Shown in pieces: positions 53,704 to 61,900 of a stretch of 64,000 bases of DNA. Within the stretch, counting starts at the first letter, position 1. Every line of letters starts with the position of its first letter. Both the position numbers and the translations under genes were made by a program. The notes beneath the pieces are model-generated. The model searched no databases. It had not been told where the DNA came from and saw only the letters and a list, made by a program, of their open reading frames with translations. The DNA is from Corinectria fuckeliana (taxonomy: Eukaryota; Ascomycota; Sordariomycetes; Hypocreales; Nectriaceae): contig WPDH01000111.1 of NCBI GenBank assembly GCA_019137255.1, positions 62,001-126,000 on the forward strand, read 5' to 3'.

Positions 53704-53982
53704 ATGGCTGATAATATTCGACACCATCTCTCTATGAGGGCCATGACGATGCTACTTTACGCCTGCGCACCCAGCATACTGCACGCACGAACCGCTCAGA
53801 CAAATGATGTGCTGGAGGACACTTCCAATATTCCATCACAACCAAGCGACGCGTTTCCGAAGGATCCCAACCACTTCAAGGTCTCGACACCTATCCTCAT
53901 CATTATCACTATTATCTGCTTGGTCATCTATCGTGTCAAGACATGGGATTCAATAATAAAGACCGTCGACTTCCCCATTTAA
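53704..53982 (+). CDS. Small single-pass membrane protein, unknown
   Basis: A 92-residue frame with AACATGG start context. A TATAAATAG box lies about 105 bases upstream and a pyrimidine-rich leader between. The N-terminus has a likely signal peptide (MRAMTMLLYACAPSILHA) and the C-terminal part one membrane span (TPILIIITIICLVIYRV), so a type I topology with a short luminal segment (about 30 residues, acidic, Ser/Pro-rich) fits. No family is recognised. The promoter evidence is better than the coding evidence. A further exon beyond the stop cannot be excluded, because a possible donor (AAGGTAAGCC) follows at about 53996. Confidence 0.5.
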   Translation: MADNIRHHLSMRAMTMLLYACAPSILHARTAQTNDVLEDTSNIPSQPSDAFPKDPNHFKVSTPILIIITIICLVIYRVKTWDSIIKTVDFPI

Positions 53983-55514
53983 TGATTATCCTCAAGGTAA
54001 GCCGTTTCTCGATGGGGCTATCGACGGGAGAAGTCACCTGGGTAACATCAAGAAGAAGGCATCTTGAAAAAACTACATTGTCGTCAAGCATTAGCCACAG
54101 CCTGCCTATCGCGTCTTCCTTTTCTTGCCAAGTGTCGACGACTTCATCGGTCTGGATTCATTGGCGACACTACAAGTGGCCAGTCCACGGGTTTTGGTCT
54201 AATTTTCACTATCTATAATGTACTGATACGGCGTTTTTGATACCCGAGGAAGATCGGCGCTTGGAGCGCTTTGGCATAGCATGTAGCTGACGGTCAGCTG
54301 GTATATCGTTTTGCAGAACCTGGTAGGCAGCACTAGTTCGGGAAGTAGAGAGTTAGTATTGGGGTCAAACGAGATGAGAACTTCCCCTCTTCTAACAGTC
54401 ATTGATTGAGATCGCTTGGGACTAAAGTAAAATGCGGGCCATCGGTGGATTAACATCATCTAAGGAAGGATCTAGACAGTAGGTCTAGGACATGCATGTG
54501 ATGTGTCGATATGGAAATACTACTGGACTTACGAAGGGGGGGAAGGTAGGTCTCATTATGTGGCCACCGAGAAAGCCAATCGAAATGTCCTACCTCAAAC
54601 CCAAGTTCTAACTAACGACGCCCGAAAGTGACGGGCGCTTGGCGATCAGTCCTTGAGCATGGAAGCTACCCGGTGCCTCCGTCGAATCAGCATTTGAGCC
54701 ACCATCAGGGCTACTGTGAATGAGCATTGAGGAGACGAAGAGGGACGCCTTGGAGCCCATTGCTTCAGAGCTGTCCACCGAACATAAGAAGAATATTTTC
54801 GAGAAGAAGTAGGAAATTTTGATTGGCGTCGCAAAGCATGTTCCTCGTCCTCATCTGGCCATGTTCACATCTCAAAGGTCCTTCAAGCGGCTGATACTAC
54901 TCCGCTTTTGAACGTTCATCAGAGTTGGATATGTCCGACCAGAAGAGAAGGTGTCCAGGGACTTGTCTTCGAAACTAAGGGGACTATTCACTAATCTACG
55001 TTCGGTTCTTCATTATGCCTTCCCAATGCATGCACTTCATTGATGCAAGGCCTTGAGCACACACCACTGAAATTGGAACTTAGTCAATTTAGTTGGCAGC
55101 ATATGGCTACTGGAATATCTTGGTTGAAGAAGCTTCCCTTAGTCGCAGGCCTCCCATATTGTGTGTTCCTAGGTTCTTTGGTCCTTTGTCAATGATGACA
55201 TTTTTCGCTAAACGGTCGTGCCTCATTCCATGAGTACTAGTATTCTTTACACAAGGACCTATTTGTGTTGACTAATGAACAATGAACCCTTTCCTTAGAA
55301 GTAAGACTATTGGTTAGGGGAACTTGTTTTGAATAGCACAGAATGAACCTCCATCTCTTCTCTGGCATTGCCTATAAAACCAGCAGAACCCATCACCATT
55401 ATAAGCTCGACTCATCAACAACCACACCAAGCACAGCCACCAGTAAACATACAACCAACTACCATCAACTTTACAGAAATCTCAACCTCATTACACTATT
55501 CAGCCACCGCCATC
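53983..55514. other. Intergenic, with a possible MITE end before the tiny gene
   Basis: No gene is supported. Near the right end, TTAGGGGAA...TTTTGAATAGCACAG (about 55313-55342) resembles the right end of the hAT-type MITE family. It lies about 30 bases before the TATA box of the tiny cysteine-rich gene. Confidence 0.35.
55373..55379 (+). promoter_or_regulatory. TATA box of tiny cysteine-rich gene, copy 2
   Basis: TATAAAA, 142 bases before the ATG at 55515, followed by a CA-rich, G-poor leader typical of highly expressed fungal genes. Confidence 0.6.
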
Positions 55515-55673
55515 ATGTGCTCTTCTACCGTTGAACGCACTACCCAGACCAGCAAACACGAGTCTTACATTTACTGCCGCTGTGTCTGCGGTTGTAGAAA
55601 GCTCGTCCCATCCTCCACTAGCGAGGTATGCCAGGATTGCATTGACAATATTCATACGAAGTCTACGACGTGA
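55515..55673 (+). CDS. Tiny cysteine-rich protein, MCS...CxCxCGC...CxxC family, copy 2
   Basis: A 52-residue protein starting MCSSTVERTTQTSK, then YCRCVCGCRKLV and EVCQDCIDN. Cysteine layout, the QTSK phrase, the SE before the CxxC and the start-codon surroundings match the copy at 41343-41522, although the rest has diverged. The longer frame upstream has no ATG, so this ATG (CATCATGTGC) is the start. A TATA box and a 100-base CA-rich leader support expression. No signal peptide or membrane segment is seen. A small zinc- or copper-binding intracellular protein is a possible reading. It resembles no named family I can recall with confidence. Confidence 0.7.
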   Translation: MCSSTVERTTQTSKHESYIYCRCVCGCRKLVPSSTSEVCQDCIDNIHTKSTT

Positions 55674-56154
55674 CCTTATGAGAGTCGCACGCATTACCTT
55701 TATTTCTGCTGTATCCGGAATCGTTCCGCATCCAGCAAGTCACAAATGCAATGTCTCAAAATGATCATGCGGGTACGTTAGTATGACCATTCAAGGGGTC
55801 GTATGGCCTAGACATTCATTTGAACTTGAGCCTTGCGCAAGAGCAGATTGTTTGCGGGGGCACCAGGTTTCGGCTCGGTTTGACTTGCTGATTGATCCAG
55901 TTCGTGGATTGACATCTAGTGAGACTTAGGTAGAAAAAAGATATTGCATTAACTTTGTTGCTTCTTCCCAACTACGCACCGAGTGACATCATGCTACTGA
56001 CCATAAAACCGTTGCCCGCATTTCTTCCTAAAGTGATTCCAATAAGAAATTCCATACTGCAGAGCATTGATATCAAATGTTGAGGCCTGCGTTGCAACCA
56101 GTCCGGATCCTTCTTTCTATGCTTGATAGCACATATTGTAATTATAAGTCATCA
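55674..56154. other. Intergenic, nothing recognised
   Basis: Short spacer containing the 3' ends of two convergent genes. Confidence 0.45.
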
Positions 56155-57762
56155 TCAATTTGATATCGAGTTTCTCTGTCTTCGAGTTCGAGGGCCTTGC
56201 CGATACAAGCGCTTCCTCGACGAATGCCGTTGCTTGTCGGCCGGCTGGTCAGGGTCGTAGCCTACCAAGCAGTTGACCGTCTCAGCACCCTCCCCAGCAT
56301 CGTTAATATCGCTGCCTTTCGGGTCCTGCCACTGACCGGTGAGCTTTATGTACCCATCGAGTGACTGCACCATTGTGTGGCCCATCTGCAACGCCTCGGC
56401 AGCACGGGCATGCGTGTAGAAGGTCAGCAAGCTTTGCGCCGCCTCTCTTTGGTCTTGGGAAATCAGGACTCGCGCGCTCTTTACGACCCAGTCGGACACC
56501 TGTGTGCGCGACCGTCCCTCGAAGCTCGTCAACATCTTAGTGACGATGGGAAGATAGATCTTGGGCGCGCTGCACATGTAGTATAGAACCCTCTTAAAGA
56601 CTCGGCCTGCGAAGACGGACGCCTCCTGGAACTGGTAATCCGGGTTGAGAAAGCTGCTTGAAGCGCCAGTGGTGAGGTAACGGTGCTCGCCGAACTCGGG
56701 AGGCACGGACTGTACGCCAATCCACCACGGTACAAAGGGAGATGCGACAGAAGTCGTAGGTGCAATCCAAATCCGGAGAAGATCCCGGTCGACACCCGGC
56801 CGGAGACTGACCACCTGCCCGTAGCCAGCCTCATCGTCGGCGATTCGGTGATCCCGCACGCGCTCCATGAGATCCTCCTCTGTGACAGGAACCATCGCGA
56901 GAGTGGCATGCTCAAGAGCGGCCTGGGACATGTACTTGTAGCCTCCGTCCCGCGCAGTGTGCTCCGGATCCTGGGGCCCGTAAACGTTGAAGATGTTGAA
57001 GGGTTTCCCCGAGTCAGAGCTCCACCAGCCCTTCTCCACGGCGAACGAGACGATGTTGTCGGAGCCCATGTAGTCTTTGCTCTTGGTGAAGCTCACGGGG
57101 AAATCCTCGATGTACCCCGGATACAGGACCTTCACCTCGTTTGGTCCCAGGCGTTGCGCCGCCCAAAGCCCCGCGCCGCCAGCCATCTCCCACACCACCC
57201 AGCCTTCGTCCTTGTCGGCAATGAGATGCGAGTTGCCGCCATACGTAGCCTCGCCATACTTGGCGATCAAGTCTCCAATGATTCCGACGCCCTCGCGTGC
57301 CGTACTTGCGCGCTCCATGACCACCCGCGCCAGGTCGCTGTACTGCAAGCCATGCTGCGGCGTGGGAGTCATGTCAATCAGCTCCTGTCTGTTGTCCGCC
57401 CACACATCCCTAACCGCCACGCCCTTTTCGTTGAGGCCGCCATTTGTCAGCGGTGCTGGGAAGCCCTCAAAGTCCGAGTACTCCATGCTCAGGTAGCGGA
57501 AGGTGTGGTTGACCTGGGGAATCTGGATGAGCTCGCCGGGAATAGTGGCCTCTTCCGTCACGCCGACGGTGATGGTGGCATTCGAGGCATGGTCGCGCGC
57601 GGGGAATAGCTGAAGCCAATGGCTCGACACTTCTTCGCCGGTGCCACCGACTAGGACGCTTCCATCTGCGGTGAGGTTCTTCCCTACGTAGAAGGCATAG
57701 CTAGCTGACACGGGATAGGCAAGGAGACTCGCGAAACTCAGGGCTTGAAGTATCATAGTCAT
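56155..57762 (-). CDS. Peptidase C69 (dipeptidase)-family protein with Ser in place of the nucleophile Cys
   Basis: An Ntn-fold hydrolase of the C69 dipeptidase group, made with a signal peptide (MTMILQALSFASLLAYPVSA) and so extracellular or vacuolar. One exon, 535 residues. Family phrases are YVGKNLTADGSVLVGGTGEEVSSHWL, APLTNGGLNEKGVAVRDVW, GGNSHLIADKDEGWVVWEMAGG and NIFNVYGPQDPEHTARD. In this family the residue made N-terminal by cleavage is normally Cys, next to the YVGKN segment. Here the sequence reads SAS-YAFYVGKN, so the expected Cys appears to be Ser (AGC, one base from TGC). It may use Ser as Ntn nucleophile or be inactive. The C-terminus ends in a basic tail (KRLYRQGPRTRRQR), which is unusual. 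It lies just downstream of the polyketide synthase on the same strand; no link is proven. Confidence 0.82.
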   Translation of the reverse strand: MTMILQALSFASLLAYPVSASYAFYVGKNLTADGSVLVGGTGEEVSSHWLQLFPARDHASNATITVGVTEEATIPGELIQIPQVNHTFRYLSMEYSDFEGFPAPLTNGGLNEKGVAVRDVWADNRQELIDMTPTPQHGLQYSDLARVVMERASTAREGVGIIGDLIAKYGEATYGGNSHLIADKDEGWVVWEMAGGAGLWAAQRLGPNEVKVLYPGYIEDFPVSFTKSKDYMGSDNIVSFAVEKGWWSSDSGKPFNIFNVYGPQDPEHTARDGGYKYMSQAALEHATLAMVPVTEEDLMERVRDHRIADDEAGYGQVVSLRPGVDRDLLRIWIAPTTSVASPFVPWWIGVQSVPPEFGEHRYLTTGASSSFLNPDYQFQEASVFAGRVFKRVLYYMCSAPKIYLPIVTKMLTSFEGRSRTQVSDWVVKSARVLISQDQREAAQSLLTFYTHARAAEALQMGHTMVQSLDGYIKLTGQWQDPKGSDINDAGEGAETVNCLVGYDPDQPADKQRHSSRKRLYRQGPRTRRQRNSISN

Positions 57763-58971
57763 CGATCCTCGCTTGTCTGGAAACCGAGACTCTAGTTTGT
57801 TCGCCTGGTCTTAATTGCCTCACGGTCGTGAAAAGAGAAGACACAATAGAGGGCGGGGTCGAGTATAGGTCCCTAAAAACACGTGGATTTGTGGCTGTAC
57901 GAACGTATTTACGCTTATTTGAACCTAACGCTATCCCACCGTCTAGGTTACCTGTTCGGTCACTCGTTGCCTCGTGTGGCAACTAAGTCCACAATTCATA
58001 CCGTTTATTCATCAGCCAAGTCAGCATTCGCAGGTAATAGGTAGAGCATTGATTTCAAGACCTTTGCTATTAACTGTACGGGCTGCACGAGGACAATCTT
58101 CCAGTTGGACCAGACGTTTTGGGCCTGCGATGCCTGCGAGGCCATTTTGTGGTAGTGGTGCAAGAGGCGAAGGCCGAGAAGACGATCGGTGGGCGAGACA
58201 ACCGTGATAGCGCCGGGGCAATAAATGGTCAGATCCATGGATGAGATGATGAGAGCTTGTGAAAGTGACGGCTCTTGTTCCTGCTGCCGTGAATGCTTTG
58301 AAGCGACAGCATCGTTGTTGGGGGGATTGCTAAGCCGAAATGGGAGGATCCTCATGCGCTGCCGAGGCTCGATGATGGAAGGGCGGACTGTTTCGAAGTA
58401 ATTGCATGAAATGTTCTTTCTGGTGCAACCCCCACATATGGGTTGATTCTCGTCACACTACTTGTCGTTTCAATCAGTACACGCATCTGACGTGAAGGAG
58501 GACGGACCTTGATTCTCTTCGCCTTACAAGGCCTGCATCCTCTTCGGGACTTGCGGCTCTATTTAGACGCATGGGCGGAGCCGTCATTGCCCCGACGGCG
58601 AGAATTGATATGACGACGATGGTGGCTCAGCAGTCCAAACCCCTGGCGCGCTGTGCTCCTTGGCTTCTTCCCAATTAAATCGTCTTGAGTACGAGACTGT
58701 CTACGTCCAAGGTATGACTGGGACGCTAAACCGGGCTGAGTGCCTTAGCCTCAACCACAACTGTTGGTAAGTAACCACCTATTATGCGCGATATTACAGG
58801 CATCTAGATAGAGTCGACGCACTAGCTGAGGAAACTAGAGGGAAATACAGCTTGCGACTTTTACGGTCAGCGGCACGGTGCAATCGTTACGGAGGTGTAC
58901 ATAGTCGTGGCTGCAGTAAACAATCATCTAAAGAGTCGTGCTATTCGGGCTAAATGACATTTGATATCTTC
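57763..58971. other. Intergenic, with a solo MITE end beside the PKS stop
   Basis: No firm gene. A 116-residue minus-strand frame (58005-58355) has an ATG but no family signature. GAGTCGTGCTATTCGGGCT (58933-58951) matches the hAT-type MITE terminal repeat at 18 of 19 positions and stands 20 bases beyond the polyketide synthase stop. Confidence 0.45.
58933..58951 (+). repeat. Solo terminal repeat of the hAT-type MITE family
   Basis: GAGTCGTGCTATTCGGGCT, one mismatch from the left end of the complete element at 18981. No body or partner end is seen. Confidence 0.5.
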
Positions 58972-61900
58972 TCACGTACAAGGCCTCGCCTTGGCGGTAT
59001 GGATGCAACCCAAGTACTTGAGGACGTATTCCTCATCAATCGGCGGAGCGGGGTACAAGTCCAGCCCCAAAACATGCTTGCCGACAGGATTTCCTTTAAA
59101 CAAATAACTCGCAGTTTCATCGGTGTAGCCATCGATGATAGCGGTGATGCGGGCCAGTGGACTGTTTGGATGGACGGCTGCATACTCAAATGCCCGACGG
59201 CGCCATTCACTGAAGGCGATAGTCTCTTTTCCACCGCTCGCAATGCCCACCAAGTTGAAGAAGTGGTTGAAAGTAGGCGCCTGTGCGTTGACAAAGTCGT
59301 AGTCCTCGCCGACCTGCTTCTGATCCTCGATCATTATAGCAGCAATAGTACCGCACAAATAATCAACAGGCAGCACAGCAGATAGGTCGGCATCTATGAA
59401 GGGAAAAAGACCTAAATCTAGGCTCCCAGTGATGATGTTGTTCAAGAAATCACCTCGATCAAGTCGGAAGTGGCCATTAGTGGCTGAAGCAGCGACAAAG
59501 GGCAAGCGGTAGGAGGATGCCTTGGCGCCGCGGAAACGAGCAGCGGCAACCATTCTCTCAGCTAGGTATTTCGAGGTACCATAGCCGTACTCTCCATCAT
59601 GCTCAGTGAGACCATAGCCTGCGTGAATTGGTAGCGTGGAGATGGTGGATACGAAATGGACTGCTTTGCCGTTACCACGGGAAGCAAGGCGTAGGATCTC
59701 GTGAGTGCCGAGAATATTAGGACCGATATAGTCCTCTAATGGGCGCAACCAATCAACAAGAGCTCCTGAATGAAGAATGGCATCGACTTGATTGGCTAAG
59801 TCGTCAAACACAACCTCGTCGAGGCCGAGCAGAGGCTGGGAGAGATTGCCGACCAACGAGTGAAGCAGTGACTCGTGCTCGGGCTCCCAGAGGCTGTATT
59901 GTTTCATCCTGTCGATCATGCGTTCTTGCGCCTGAGTGGAATTGCCAGCACGCACAAGGCAGTAAACAGAGATGCCTCTCCGAAGAAACTCATGTACCAT
60001 GAATGCACCAACGAAGCCTGTTGGGCCAGTGACGAAGACATTTCTCGGGGCATCAGGACAGGCAGTGGGGTGTTTGGCTATGTTACCAAACTGAATGCTG
60101 GGATCGAGGACGCCCCTCCGGATGGCTTCCATATCAATATAAGAAGCAGTCGAGGCCGTACTACTTGGCGTTGTATCGTCAGACTCTGAAGTACTGGATG
60201 AGCGGCTCCCGATATCGTCTAGCAATAGAGTCAAGAGGAACTCGCTTAGCGACTCAAGGCTCGGGTGAAGGAGGGCAATGTTGGGTGGCAGTGCCATACC
60301 CGTTAACGTTGCTAGATGGTTGCGTATCAAGACGGCGGTCAAGGAGTCAACTCCGAGTTTCTGCATGGTTTGGCTGGCCGGCACATCATCCCCCCGGGCG
60401 AACCCCAAAGCCTTGGCAATGATTTCGCGGACCATGCGTAACACGATGCTGCTGTGTTGTTCAGGGGCAGCGTCAACCAACATGTCGCGCAAGTCGACGA
60501 CTTGGTCCACCGGCTTCTCTACCTTGTTCAGGCCCAAAATTGAGCGTAAGAAAAGAGGCACACAGCCTTGTTCTTGGTAGTAGGCCATGAGCCGCTCCAA
60601 ATCAAGGACCGCAGCAACAGTGAGAGCGCGGCCCTGGCGAACGGCCTGCTCCAAAAGGTCTAAACCTTTCTCTGGCGCAAGGAAGCCTAGTCCAAGCTGC
60701 GAGAGATGTGTACGGGTTGTTGAGACAAGAGTGGTTGCCATGCCATCTCCGTCCCATGTACCATATGCAACTGAGGTGGCTGGCAATCCCTGGGCGCGTC
60801 GCAAGTGTGCGAGCGCATCGATGAAAGAGTTGGCAGCGGCGTAGTTTCCCAGCCCCGGCAAACCCAGAATGCCAGAGATGGATGAGAACATCACAAAGAG
60901 GTCCAAATCCATGTCCTTGGTAAGTTGGTGTAGATTCCACAGGCCGTCTACCTTGGGCGCAAAAGTCGTAGCACACTTCTGGGCCGTCAAAGACAACAGA
61001 GTACCTGAGTCAACCACTCCGGCAGCATGGACTACGCCACGTAAGGGGCGGTCGGCAGTAAACATTTGCATAAGTGAACCGAGGTTATCATGGTTTGCTA
61101 CGTCGCCAGCAACCACAGTAACCTTGGCACCCAGCTTTGCGAGCTCGACCACAAACGCGTCAGCACCAGGCGATTCCATGCCGCGTCGCGACATTAGAAC
61201 CAAATCGTGAACTCCATGGGAGCTCACCAATCTGCGGGCTACGAAGCCTCCGAGTTCACCAAGACCTCCCGTCACCAACACGGCGCCGTCGCCTCGAATC
61301 AACGGCTGCTGGGCTGGTGGTGGTACAACTGAGCTGGCGCGTTCCATATGCGGCGAAAGCAAATGTTCCTTACGGACCGCAATCTCTGTCTGATTGCCTA
61401 GCATCAAGGCTATACCGAGGGCGGATAGATCGGTATCTTCATCGATATCGATCAAGCGCAGACGCAACTCCGGATGCTCACTCCGGGCGGTTCGCATCAG
61501 CCCCCACAGCGGTCCAGCCCCGATCCCGCCCGGCCCATCGCCAGCGCCGGCACCTACGGCGTGACGGGTAATCCACACTACTGGCACAGAAAACCCAGTC
61601 CTGATTGCTTCCTGCAACTGAAACAACGCCTTTGCAGTAAAGTCGTGTGCCATCTGAACAACATTGCCAACAGAGTCCCACAGCGAGAGCAAGCCGTCAA
61701 GCTCCTCGGCATCTTGAAGCTTCGTAACAGGCACCAACTGAATGCCTGTGCGTGATAGGACCGCTCGTGCCCTTTCTGTCCACACTGTCTCCCCCGATGG
61801 GCAGAGAAGACCCCATGAACCATACGGCTGGACCTTGTCCGTGGGAACTCGACGCCAGTCCATTTCGAACATCATATTTTCCAGCCCCTGCACGGCCTCA

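Noticed and set aside
56683..57609. 308-residue plus-strand reading frame
   Set aside because: Antisense shadow of the C69-family gene, without recognisable motifs.
58005..58355. 116-residue minus-strand frame downstream of the PKS
   Set aside because: It has an ATG but no signature, and no promoter or splice evidence; too weak to call.
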